Shown in pieces: positions 8,192 to 16,483 of a stretch of 42,890 bases of DNA (the first letter of the stretch is position 1; each line of letters begins with the position of its first letter). Source of the DNA: an uncultured Gammaproteobacteria bacterium (GTDB taxonomy: Bacteria > Pseudomonadota > Gammaproteobacteria > DRLM01); the NCBI GenBank assembly GCA_947259075.1, contig CAMYKQ010000044.1, forward strand, positions 1 through 42,890. Reading direction: 5' to 3'. Position numbers and translations under genes: made by a program. The notes below the pieces were generated by a model. That model did not search any database and was not told where the DNA came from. It was given only the letters and a program-made list of their open reading frames with translations.

Positions 8192-9457
8192 TTATCGATC
8201 GCCCACTCTTAGCACTTTTGCAGACGATTTACCAAAATAGTAGCCAAAGAGCACCCATGCCAAAGGTTGAGTGAATAACTCGCCACTAAATAGACCTTGG
8301 AAATAGAGTGAAAAAATAACTAGAAACGCGGCAACCCATTCGTTCATAGACATGACACGACGCAGCCAAATAACTCTATAGGCAACGTAGGCAAGAATTA
8401 ACAAGTAACACAAAAATCCTTGCATTCCGAAACCGACCAAAACCTGAATATATGCATTATGCGGGTCGGGTGGAATTGACTGCGGAAAGTAAAGACCAAG
8501 ATATTCTGCAACAGCTGGATAAGTAGCGTTACCTACACCCAATGGATATTCGGAAAATATCTCCACCCCATTTTTGATCTGCGCCATCCTCATTTCATTG
8601 GACGATGATCCCTCGCTGGCAGACAACTCGGTTTGATAAATCTTCGATATCTCGCCTTGAAACTGAAACGCTATCGCCAAACTCAATAACAAAACAACGA
8701 CACTTGCAACAAACCCTTTTCGCCCGCGCAGACGTGACAAAAATACGACTAAAGACACCACCAATACATTAATCCACGCCGCCTTGGACCAAGTTAATAG
8801 AGCCGACACCAACATAAGAATTAGAATTACTAACCAGACAATTTTCTTAGCCTTACTAGCATCGTAAAAGTACATGAGCACCAAAGGCAGAAGAACAGAA
8901 ATCGAGATCCCCAATGGATTCTGCCCGGCGAGCGAGATGGTCGTCGAATTTCCGAAAAAGAAATCCAACACATTAAGGAAACACGCCAACACAACCCCAA
9001 ACACAAGCCAAGTTGCAATATCGTACCTTTCGTAGACTCGCGTTATTGCCGCAGTAAATAACACCAAACCCAAGAAAAATACGACACGAAAGAGTGCGCC
9101 CAAGTTACGGGCTGCAAAATCAACATCAAAATAAAACGACACCAGAAAGCCAAACATGCCAGATATTGTTAAGAGCATGCCTGAAATATAAAACAATCGA
9201 TCATGCAACAACAAGGCATGCTCCGCGGCTCTAACATGTCGATAGCCCATGCCCATGTGAATGATTACAACTACCAAGGAAAGCAGGAGCATACCAAAAA
9301 ACACTGGTAGAGCCTGGCTCGATATCGGCAGCGTCATACCAATTCCGAGAAGAACATAGCCTGACGCAATGATCCACTTAACTATAAGTTGAAGGCGAGG
9401 CTGTAGAGCATGAATGTTTACAATTAATTTCTCCCCCTCGCTCACAATAGTATTCAT
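8192..9457 (-). CDS. O-antigen polymerase/ligase family membrane protein (Wzy/WaaL-like)
   Basis: A 421-residue polytopic inner-membrane protein with about ten to twelve hydrophobic segments and one large periplasmic loop at roughly residues 265-330. The loop contains NGVEIFSEYPLGVG and PPDPHNAYIQVLVGFG; the second, with its His-Asn pair, is the hallmark of the Wzy_C (O-antigen ligase) family. Position inside the cluster and presence of Wzz and a flippase favour polymerase (Wzy), but sequence alone does not exclude ligase. It is visibly more AT-rich than its neighbours, as wzy genes often are. The start ATG overlaps the upstream methyltransferase stop (ATGA). Confidence 0.85.
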   Translation of the reverse strand: MNTIVSEGEKLIVNIHALQPRLQLIVKWIIASGYVLLGIGMTLPISSQALPVFFGMLLLSLVVVIIHMGMGYRHVRAAEHALLLHDRLFYISGMLLTISGMFGFLVSFYFDVDFAARNLGALFRVVFFLGLVLFTAAITRVYERYDIATWLVFGVVLACFLNVLDFFFGNSTTISLAGQNPLGISISVLLPLVLMYFYDASKAKKIVWLVILILMLVSALLTWSKAAWINVLVVSLVVFLSRLRGRKGFVASVVVLLLSLAIAFQFQGEISKIYQTELSASEGSSSNEMRMAQIKNGVEIFSEYPLGVGNATYPAVAEYLGLYFPQSIPPDPHNAYIQVLVGFGMQGFLCYLLILAYVAYRVIWLRRVMSMNEWVAAFLVIFSLYFQGLFSGELFTQPLAWVLFGYYFGKSSAKVLRVGDR

Positions 9458-10086
9458 GACATTACCAAAAAGTTATACGAATACCGCCAATCCCAATTAT
9501 GGTACTCATCCAAAATCGAGAACACTTTCTTGATTTCGGCCCGTATGCGACGCAATGGATAACCCTTTGTTCCAATCTCCCAATAATGTTCACCATTGAA
9601 TTTATGCTCTTTCCAAAATAACGGTATACGCACTCTCAGGGTTTTCACGAACAAGGGCTGCACCGCCACTGTCACTTCAGGAACAAGGCACGCGAACGGC
9701 AAATAGATCAACGCATGCCTACCCACGCGGGCAATCTCCTGGCAAGACTTTCCTAAATACTCGAATGGTAAATGCTCCAGCACATGTGAGGCGATGACCA
9801 CGTCGAATTGTTTGTCGTCGAACATTGAAAGATCATCCACGCTCCCGACCACATCCGGCCCAAGCGCCCCGTCAATATCCAGGACGGTGACATCCACTCC
9901 CAAGTGCCGCAGAATGGCACGTTCAAGCCCGACGCCACCACCGATAATCAACACGCGCTGGGGATCGAAACGCAGGCAATCGCGTATCTGGTAACTGGCA
10001 TTGATGAAGCTGGTTAGTCCCAAGCGTTCGCGATAGCTTGCCGCATTGATTTGCACCTTGGGCACGAATGCCGCGTCTTGATTCAT
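9454..10086 (-). CDS. Small class I SAM-dependent methyltransferase
   Basis: A 210-residue Rossmann-fold methyltransferase. SAM-binding motif I is VLIIGGGVGLE (45-55), the acidic motif II residue is in VTVLDIDG, and ASHVLEHLPFE is the post-motif IV segment common to Methyltransf_11/23 proteins. After about residue 125 it has PFACLVPEVTVAVQPLF and an aromatic C-terminus (YHNWDWRYSYNF), perhaps the acceptor site. It overlaps both neighbours by four bases (ATGA). In this context it probably methylates a sugar of the repeat unit or caps the chain. The target atom is unknown. Confidence 0.82.
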   Translation of the reverse strand: MNQDAAFVPKVQINAASYRERLGLTSFINASYQIRDCLRFDPQRVLIIGGGVGLERAILRHLGVDVTVLDIDGALGPDVVGSVDDLSMFDDKQFDVVIASHVLEHLPFEYLGKSCQEIARVGRHALIYLPFACLVPEVTVAVQPLFVKTLRVRIPLFWKEHKFNGEHYWEIGTKGYPLRRIRAEIKKVFSILDEYHNWDWRYSYNFLVMS

Positions 10087-11153
10087 CTTTCCTCCGTCCA
10101 GTAACCGGCCATGACTTCCACCCTGAACATAGCGGCACGCTGCTTCCCGCCCGCCGCCAAACCATCGCGTAACGACCTATCATTCAAAGTACGTTGAACC
10201 GCCGCGCCCAACGCGGCGACATCTCCCTCTTCTACCAACAGTCCGCTCACTCCATCCTCGATGATCTCCGCAGGACCATAATCGCAATCAAAGCTCACCA
10301 CCGGACATCCGCAGGCCATGGCTTCCATCAGCACATTCGGCCAGCCCTCGTGACGGGAACTAAGGACGAAACACACCGCCCGCTGATACCAAGCCTCGGG
10401 ATCGGGCACGCTGCCAAGCAAGTGCACCCTGTCCTTCAACCCAAGGTCGCTAGCCAATTGGATGAGCGCCGGCCTCTCGGACCCTTCACCGAGTATGACT
10501 AGATCAAGTCCAGGGGAATCAAGCCGGGCAAAGGCGTGCAGCAGACGGTCGTAACCCTTTTGCGGGTGCAGCCGGCCCACGGCCAGCACGAAGCGATTCG
10601 GGAATCCCGGGCATTGCGATGATGCAATATCGAGCTTGGCGCTCATCACCACGGGATTGGGAATGGATCGCAACCGCTCGGCAGGCACACCCATTCGCGC
10701 CAATGCATCTTTCACCCCAGCCGAAACCGCCACCACACGCGCGGGAAACCTGTAAAGCAGTGGAATCAACGCCCGGTAAAAAACGGGGAAGCGCGCAGGA
10801 TCGTTGCGGACGCTCACCGTCAGGCGGCCGAGTTTCCCGGACAGCGCCGCGGCGATGATGGCCGGAAAGTTGGAACTCTCCATGAAACTGATGATGTGGT
10901 CCGGCTGTTCCTGGCGAAACAGCTTGCGCAACATCCCAATGCGGGACAGCGCGTTCTTGGCCTTGTTAACGAGGCCATCTTGAGCGGCAAGATCCAAACC
11001 TATCAGCCTTCCGCCGTAGCCATAGGCAGTAGCGGATGCATCGAATACGCCGATCACCACCTCATGCGACCGTGACCATTCCTGGCTCAGCAATGAAACG
11101 ACCCGTTCCGCTCCTCCTCGGCCCAAGGAGGGGATGACAAGCAAGAGCTTCAC
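10083..11153 (-). CDS. GT4 family glycosyltransferase
   Basis: A 356-residue GT-B enzyme resembling the PglA/PglJ and WbaD-like group. N-terminal LLLVIPSLGRGGAERV is the usual GT4 start. C-terminal motifs are AVGRLHPQKGYDRLL (191-205), LGEGSERPAL and the EX7E motif in RHEGWPNVLMEAMACG (E269, E277), followed by DYGPAEIIEDGVSGLLV. I set the start at GTG 11153, giving a GTGA overlap with the upstream methyltransferase. The longer frame to 11219 adds 22 residues lying inside that gene with no family similarity. Likely adds a sugar to the lipid-linked intermediate. Confidence 0.88.
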   Translation of the reverse strand: MKLLLVIPSLGRGGAERVVSLLSQEWSRSHEVVIGVFDASATAYGYGGRLIGLDLAAQDGLVNKAKNALSRIGMLRKLFRQEQPDHIISFMESSNFPAIIAAALSGKLGRLTVSVRNDPARFPVFYRALIPLLYRFPARVVAVSAGVKDALARMGVPAERLRSIPNPVVMSAKLDIASSQCPGFPNRFVLAVGRLHPQKGYDRLLHAFARLDSPGLDLVILGEGSERPALIQLASDLGLKDRVHLLGSVPDPEAWYQRAVCFVLSSRHEGWPNVLMEAMACGCPVVSFDCDYGPAEIIEDGVSGLLVEEGDVAALGAAVQRTLNDRSLRDGLAAGGKQRAAMFRVEVMAGYWTEER

Positions 11154-11893
11154 CTCGCGCGCTTCCGCAAGCAAACAGCAACACCCACTTGGAACAACAA
11201 AAAACGACTCACCCTGCACATGGAGACCAACGAAATCAATTTCGGATATTTTTGCTTGAGCGCGTCAATATATTCAAGATCAAGGGACTGAACGTCGAAC
11301 CCCGCATTCTCCATGAGACCCGCCGCCTGGCCGCGAGTCACGTAGAAATGCCCCTGGCCATATGAATAAAATGCATCGGTCAACCATTTCATTCTGTGAC
11401 GAAAATCGTGATGCGCGCCAAACCCGAGAAGCACGAGCGATTTGTATATCAATCTTACAAACCCGTTTCTCAAGTTAGCCAAATGGAACAAAGGCAGTTT
11501 TACATGATGTTCAATCAACGCTTCACTGGTGGGAAAAATCAATATGGCTCTACCATCGCTTTTCATGACTCGATGAATTTCTGACAAGAAACGGTTTTTC
11601 TCTTCCACATGCTCGAACACTTGGTTTGAAATGACAATGTCAATGCTATCGTCTTCAAATGGTAACTTGTCTTCCGTCAACACAAATGGGAATGACTGGC
11701 TGAATAAAGCCGCCACTCTTTGCTTATCATTTTCATGAAGCAACATGTCTGTGCCTATCGCATTAATATATTGTTCACGACAGAGCATCTTGACCAGTCG
11801 CCCATCACCGCACCCCACATCCAACACTCTTGAATGCTTATCCGCATTGGATCTCAACCAGTCAAGAATTAGCAGATCAGGCGTATAGCTCAT
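11150..11893 (-). CDS. Class I SAM-dependent methyltransferase
   Basis: A 247-residue methyltransferase of the Methyltransf_11 type. Motif I is VLDVGCGDGRL (about 23-33), followed by AIGTDML. The segment SNQVFEHVEEKNRFLSEIHR and then MKSDGRAILIFP are the conserved downstream elements. The longer C-terminal half includes GFGAHHDFRHRMKWLTDAF and a hydrophobic end near residue 230. The start ATG at 11893 gives a one-base TGATG overlap with the GT4 gene before it; a 21-codon extension to 11956 would only lie inside that gene. AT content is higher than in neighbours. Target probably a sugar hydroxyl or a terminal residue; unknown. Confidence 0.83.
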   Translation of the reverse strand: MSYTPDLLILDWLRSNADKHSRVLDVGCGDGRLVKMLCREQYINAIGTDMLLHENDKQRVAALFSQSFPFVLTEDKLPFEDDSIDIVISNQVFEHVEEKNRFLSEIHRVMKSDGRAILIFPTSEALIEHHVKLPLFHLANLRNGFVRLIYKSLVLLGFGAHHDFRHRMKWLTDAFYSYGQGHFYVTRGQAAGLMENAGFDVQSLDLEYIDALKQKYPKLISLVSMCRVSRFLLFQVGVAVCLRKRAR

Positions 11894-13062
11894 CAAAACC
11901 TTCCATCTATAATTCTCAGGAAAAGATTTTCCAGTTTCTCGGCGATGACAGGCCAATCAAGGTGGGAGACAAAATGGCGGCCGTACTTACCATATTCTTG
12001 ACGCGTCGCCGACACCGCCATGCGCATGAGTGCATTAGTTATCGCCACAGGCTGATCGACAGGCACCACAATCCCCGCGCCGGAATCACGCACCAAATGT
12101 TGCAAGTAACCTACTTCGCTGGCCACCAATGGCAAGCCGTGGGCCATGGCTTCCAACGTGGCGATGGAGAAATTCTCATAGGTGGAGGTCAAGGCAAACA
12201 AATCCGCCACGCCGAGCCAGCGATGCACTTCTTCGGAGGATTGATACCCGACAAAGTGGAGTTGCGATGAAATTCCCAACTCAGCGGCCTGCCGCCGTAA
12301 TTCGTCGGCCAATGGACCATCGCCCACGATGAGCCAATGCCAAACAACACCTCTCTGTTTGGCATGGGCTATGCCCTGGAATAAGAAGTGATGGTTCTTG
12401 ACTCGAACGAGGCGGGCTGTGGTCATGCCTAGGAGATCACTATCCACCAGGCCCAATTGCGCGCGCATTTGTGCGCGGTCGCCCGCCAGGCGCTCCGTAC
12501 GCATGAGTTCAATACCGGGCTCAATGATTGAGTAGTCACTATCACGAATCAGCCCCATGCGGTCAAGGGTCCATGCCGGAGCGCCGTGTGTGAACAGCGC
12601 GAAATGCGGGTTCTTGACCAGAGGAATGATGCGTTTCCGCACCATCCCCGATGGTGGGCCTGGCAACCAGGTAACCGTTGGCAGCTGCATTTTTCCAATC
12701 AATTTCGCCGGCAAGCCGAATAGTGAACAACACTGCGCCACGTCAAAACTACCTGCGGCCTGCCGGCTCAACCAATTCATCACCGAGCGCTCGAACAAGG
12801 CGTTATCGAGATGGTAGAAGGCGGCCGATAGTTTGGCGTGGAGACGCTCGGCGGCATAAGCATAGCGCCGCAACCCAGGGCATGGCACGTACACCACGCG
12901 CACGCCACTGAATTGGTTGTTCGCTTCGCCCCATAAGGGCTTCCCGGTCAGCAGAGTCACCTCGTGACCTCGCTGCATCAAATAACGCGCCGCATTCAAA
13001 TCGAATGACTCTCCGCCGCCAAAGAGAGTACCGAGCGCGCGATTGATGATGAGGATCTTCAT
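11893..13062 (-). CDS. GT4 family glycosyltransferase
   Basis: A 389-residue GT-B glycosyltransferase. The N-terminal loop is LFGGGESFDLNAARYL (13-28), a variant of the usual GGAE loop. The nucleotide-sugar half has TTARLVRVKNHHFL (214-227), IVGDGPLADELR and EX7E in TYENFSIATLEAMAHGLP (E296, E304). The proline-rich WLPGPPSG segment lies near residue 132. It overlaps the methyltransferase upstream by four bases (ATGA) and the one downstream by one base. Specificity unknown. Confidence 0.88.
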   Translation of the reverse strand: MKILIINRALGTLFGGGESFDLNAARYLMQRGHEVTLLTGKPLWGEANNQFSGVRVVYVPCPGLRRYAYAAERLHAKLSAAFYHLDNALFERSVMNWLSRQAAGSFDVAQCCSLFGLPAKLIGKMQLPTVTWLPGPPSGMVRKRIIPLVKNPHFALFTHGAPAWTLDRMGLIRDSDYSIIEPGIELMRTERLAGDRAQMRAQLGLVDSDLLGMTTARLVRVKNHHFLFQGIAHAKQRGVVWHWLIVGDGPLADELRRQAAELGISSQLHFVGYQSSEEVHRWLGVADLFALTSTYENFSIATLEAMAHGLPLVASEVGYLQHLVRDSGAGIVVPVDQPVAITNALMRMAVSATRQEYGKYGRHFVSHLDWPVIAEKLENLFLRIIDGRF

Positions 13063-13895
13063 GCGGCTCCGGGCTTGCGAAGCCGAAGCAAAGCCGCGCC
13101 AGCCCGCTTGCCTGCCAGCGGATCAAACATCGTCTTGTCCGCCCAGCGTACTAACCGATAGAGCGCACGATCGAAGGCCGATTCCCTGAACAACATGCCT
13201 TCCAGTACCCGCACAAGCGTATTCTTGAAACAAGCTTGCTCCAGCACGAACCCGGCCTTCTGCAGCGAGGCAACCAGCTCATCCACGGCCACATCATCAT
13301 GGTGCGGAGAGGGTGGCACGGAGGCCCAGGGCGCGCGTAGCGCCCTCACCCGCCGTGAGTTTTTAATCCGCAATGGCGCGTATAAAAGTCGCATCAAGCC
13401 ACGCAAGAAAGTAGAGTGCTCGTAAAACCAGTCTTCATTCGGCTCATGCACGATCAAAGTCCCACCGGGACGCAAGAGAGCGGCTAGACTATTGGCCACA
13501 CGATCCAGATTCGGCATGTGGTGCAAGCTGCCCAGGCAGGTGATGACCTCATAGCCCTCTCCGGTGGCCACGGAGAATTCTTCGATAGGCGCTTCATGCA
13601 GTGTCATTGCCGATCCCATATCGCGAGCCACCGCGAGCATGTGGGGCGAGATATCCAGACCACTCAAGTTGCGCCATCCTTTACGCTCGAGCAGTGACAG
13701 AAACCAGCCCGTGCCACACCCCACGTCAAGTAGTGGCGCGTCTTTCGGTAGATCCGCCATGATATCTACCACATCATTCTTATAACCTTCGTACGCCAAT
13801 AAGCGAACATAATAGGTGTCGATATAGATGGCCGCCTGATGCCGCTCGGATTCAATTTCTTGGGCATAGACTTGGGTGGTTGTCAGGTTGCTCAT
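13059..13895 (-). CDS. Class I SAM-dependent methyltransferase
   Basis: A 278-residue methyltransferase with motif I LLDVGCGTGWF (55-65), LSGLDISPHMLAVAR (motif II region) and CLGSLHHMPNLDRV, then LLRPGGTLIVHEP as the motif VI strand. The Met-Pro after His-His is typical of the Methyltransf_11/25 families. The C-terminal 100 residues are basic and contain YAPLRIKNSRRVRALRAPW. Both ends overlap neighbours by four bases (ATGA). Within this operon a sugar O- or N-methylation role is the simplest guess. Confidence 0.83.
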   Translation of the reverse strand: MSNLTTTQVYAQEIESERHQAAIYIDTYYVRLLAYEGYKNDVVDIMADLPKDAPLLDVGCGTGWFLSLLERKGWRNLSGLDISPHMLAVARDMGSAMTLHEAPIEEFSVATGEGYEVITCLGSLHHMPNLDRVANSLAALLRPGGTLIVHEPNEDWFYEHSTFLRGLMRLLYAPLRIKNSRRVRALRAPWASVPPSPHHDDVAVDELVASLQKAGFVLEQACFKNTLVRVLEGMLFRESAFDRALYRLVRWADKTMFDPLAGKRAGAALLRLRKPGAA

Positions 13896-14743
13896 GCGAT
13901 CTCCAGCTTATTTGCGACGATGACATACATGGTGGAAAACAGGGCCTCTGCCACACCGGCAGGAAGAATTTTATAAATGCCACGCGCAAAAGCATGACGT
14001 CCCGCGACCCAATGAATGGTTCTTTCCTTGAGGAGGAAATCATGCTTGGCGATACCCGCTTCACATTGGCGCGGCGTCATTAGGTTGATGTGGGTCGGAT
14101 CATTTCGAACATAGCGCCCTTGCCTGACAAGACGTTCGATGGGATGAACAACTTTGTCATAGAAAGCCGTATCCGAAGCCACGATGAGACGTCCTCCTGG
14201 TTTGAGGACGCGCCATGCTTCCCGATAGAACCTATCCAGAGCCGATGACGACATATGCTCAACCATAAAAACGGTATTCACCACATCAAAGAAATTGTCG
14301 AGATAAGGGAACCGTTGGTCAGTGGGAGCGCAGACCGTAATCATGTTTGATAAACCACGGCGATGCACCTTTTTCAAACCATGGAGACTCAAGTCCATCA
14401 CGTGCACGGTAGCTGCCGGATGCCGTTCGGCCCAATCCGATGTGGTATTGCCATCACCCCCTCCAGCGTCCAAAACCTTGAGGGCGCCATCCGGAATAAA
14501 ACAGCTGTAATAGGCATTGTGCTCAGAAGGCGTTTCAGCCAAATAACCTCCACTTGCAACCTTTTGGGCATTGTCGGGATCGGTGTGATACCGCGTCCAT
14601 TGCTCGACCTCCTCGGCGCTGCCGAAGACGGGAATGCCGTCTAACAAGGGCGCCGTGGCACCGCAGGATGGGCAGACAAGTTGACTTTCATTCTTCTGCA
14701 ACAGACCCCCACAGCTGGCACAGCGCAAGTCATCGTATTTCAT
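13892..14743 (-). CDS. Class I SAM methyltransferase with N-terminal zinc ribbon
   Basis: A 283-residue methyltransferase preceded by a Trm112-like zinc ribbon. Cysteines fall at 8 and 11 (LRCASCGG) and at 24 and 27 (LVCPSCG), followed by LLDGIPVF, the usual lead into the catalytic domain. Motif I is VLDAGGGDGNT (90-100); later come FMVEHMSSSALDRFYRE and LKPGGRLIVASD. I chose the ATG at 14743 because GGAG lies six bases before it; an ATG two codons upstream and a TTG at 14755 are also in frame. It overlaps the preceding deacetylase-like gene by 14 bases and the next gene by four. The zinc ribbon suggests a protein or structural contact, but the substrate is unknown. Confidence 0.84.
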   Translation of the reverse strand: MKYDDLRCASCGGLLQKNESQLVCPSCGATAPLLDGIPVFGSAEEVEQWTRYHTDPDNAQKVASGGYLAETPSEHNAYYSCFIPDGALKVLDAGGGDGNTTSDWAERHPAATVHVMDLSLHGLKKVHRRGLSNMITVCAPTDQRFPYLDNFFDVVNTVFMVEHMSSSALDRFYREAWRVLKPGGRLIVASDTAFYDKVVHPIERLVRQGRYVRNDPTHINLMTPRQCEAGIAKHDFLLKERTIHWVAGRHAFARGIYKILPAGVAEALFSTMYVIVANKLEIA

Positions 14744-15560
14744 CGGCATCTCCAATACATTGCGAAACGGATGCGAACGTCAGGTTCAATTCCCCGGCGC
14801 GATGGATCAAGCCGGCAAGGGTGGCGTGCATCGAAGCATCGTCGCGAAATTCCCAATAGTGCGTGGCCAACACATACGGAGCCTGCCAGCGGGCGTAGCC
14901 ATTGAGCGCCTTCAACAGTTGCTCGTGTCGGACACGGGGAGTAAGCGCATGGGCGCACAACTCGACATGACCGCCATAGCGTAACGGGTAGGGATAGGGG
15001 ACGCCGCGTCGCAGTCGCCACACCCAGCGCTTGAGCCAAGCGGCGGGGTAGTCCACGCTGAATGGCCGGTCACCTCCGCGCCCCATGATCCCCGAGAGGT
15101 TCAATCCCGCCGCCCGGATGGCGCGTATCCCCGATGCGCCAATGGTATTGCTGGGCGGAACGAATACACGGATTCGAACATTCAGCAGGCGCTCGAGGTA
15201 ACTCTTGCCCTCGACGACTTCACGCATCAGCTGGCTTTGCGGCTTCCAGCCGAACTCACCGACCCATTTGCCGTTGATTTGTTTGTATTCGTGCGAATAA
15301 CCGTGAAGCATGATTTCCACCTGGCCGAGCGCGATCTTCTCCTTCAAATAATCTACCAAAGCCGCATTCTCCCCCAGTGGCACTTGTTGATCCGGCGCGT
15401 GCACTGCGGAATGGCTGCGACCCCGATGGGTCGACACCGAGAATGGAACGACGGCGAGCGAGATGGGAACCGTTCCCCAATATCGCCCATAAACAAAATC
15501 CAGGTCTTCCGGCCGGGTGAAGAAAGACGTATCGTCATCTCGAATAGCGAAGCGACTCAT
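14730..15560 (-). CDS. Polysaccharide deacetylase superfamily protein (DUF2334-like)
   Basis: A 276-residue protein of the carbohydrate esterase 4 / DUF2334 type. It begins FAIRDDDTSFF, where the Asp cluster would form part of the metal site. EIMLHGYSHEY near residue 90 supplies the His residues, and RVFVPPSNTIGASGIRAI is the conserved motif-3-like strand. No signal peptide is visible, so it is probably cytoplasmic, unlike secreted chitin-type deacetylases. In this operon a role in removing an N-acetyl group from a sugar or lipid-linked intermediate is likely but unproven. The start at 15560 gives an ATGA overlap with the GT2 gene; the ATG two codons earlier has a poorly spaced ribosome site. 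Confidence 0.75.
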   Translation of the reverse strand: MSRFAIRDDDTSFFTRPEDLDFVYGRYWGTVPISLAVVPFSVSTHRGRSHSAVHAPDQQVPLGENAALVDYLKEKIALGQVEIMLHGYSHEYKQINGKWVGEFGWKPQSQLMREVVEGKSYLERLLNVRIRVFVPPSNTIGASGIRAIRAAGLNLSGIMGRGGDRPFSVDYPAAWLKRWVWRLRRGVPYPYPLRYGGHVELCAHALTPRVRHEQLLKALNGYARWQAPYVLATHYWEFRDDASMHATLAGLIHRAGELNLTFASVSQCIGDADEIR

Positions 15561-16483
15561 GGCCATTGCCTAGTGGCGCGCTGGATGAATAACCAACGGC
15601 GCAAAGCCAGTGGTAGAAACAGCGTGACCGTCAACACAATCGCCTTCATCCGCGTGTTTCGATCCGCCCAGCGGAATGTGGACAATACGGCACACCAGGC
15701 GCGCAGTATCTGCCCAGACAGGGCGGCATACATGGCTTGATAAAGTTGATAGCGACCCAGTTGGCATGGGCAATACTCCAACCAGGCGGCGCGGTGTTCA
15801 TTGATCAATTGGGAAACGGCCTCGGTCATCGAGGCGGAGCGGCGAATGACGGAATGCATGCCGGTAAGGTTGTCACCGGCCGCGCGATGATAAACACGCG
15901 CTGGCCTATGCACGAGCAACGCCGGATGATGCTTGGCAATGCGCCAGTGGCGTATCACCTCGTAACCATTAAACGCCGGCCAAGGGGATATCTTCAGGAC
16001 TTCGGTTTTGTAGATAGGAAAGAACTCGCCCCAATGATTTTTTTCGCAGATATTGTCCGCGTATCCGGTCACCATGCGATCGCGTTCCATGTAATGCAAG
16101 CCTTCCCGCCCTTCACTGTCGATGACGGTGAAGCGGACCAGTCCTATTTCCGCGGGAGCGCTGGCGATTTCGTCCACCATCATCGCCAGTGTGTGTTGAT
16201 CGTGGAGTTCGTCGTCGCTATCGAGAAAGATGACATAGCCCGCCTCGATTTCCCGCTCGCCACGGTTGCGGGCCACATTCACACCCGCGTTCCGCTGATA
16301 CACATAGTGAATCCGTTTGTCGCCAAAATTTTCTACGACGCCGCGGGTATCATCGGTGGAGCCATCATCGACGATGATCCACTGAAAGTCGCCTAGCGTT
16401 TGCTTCCGTAGTGACGCCCAGACGCGGGGCAGCAGGCGGGCGCGGTTATAGGTGGGAGTAATGATGGATACGGCAGGATTCAC
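15557..16483 (-). CDS. GT2 family glycosyltransferase
   Basis: A 308-residue GT-A enzyme. The N-terminal signature VSIITPTYNRARLL is followed by IIVDDGSTDDT (nucleotide-binding Asp at 39-40) and by the metal-binding motif FLDSDDEL (87-93). The C-terminal part has a hydrophobic stretch (AIVLTVTLFLPLALRRWLF, residues about 280-300) that may be a membrane anchor. Start codon is GTG at 16483, in a GTGA overlap with the flippase stop. It is the first transferase gene of the coupled run. Sugar donor not predictable. Confidence 0.9.
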   Translation of the reverse strand: MNPAVSIITPTYNRARLLPRVWASLRKQTLGDFQWIIVDDGSTDDTRGVVENFGDKRIHYVYQRNAGVNVARNRGEREIEAGYVIFLDSDDELHDQHTLAMMVDEIASAPAEIGLVRFTVIDSEGREGLHYMERDRMVTGYADNICEKNHWGEFFPIYKTEVLKISPWPAFNGYEVIRHWRIAKHHPALLVHRPARVYHRAAGDNLTGMHSVIRRSASMTEAVSQLINEHRAAWLEYCPCQLGRYQLYQAMYAALSGQILRAWCAVLSTFRWADRNTRMKAIVLTVTLFLPLALRRWLFIQRATRQWP

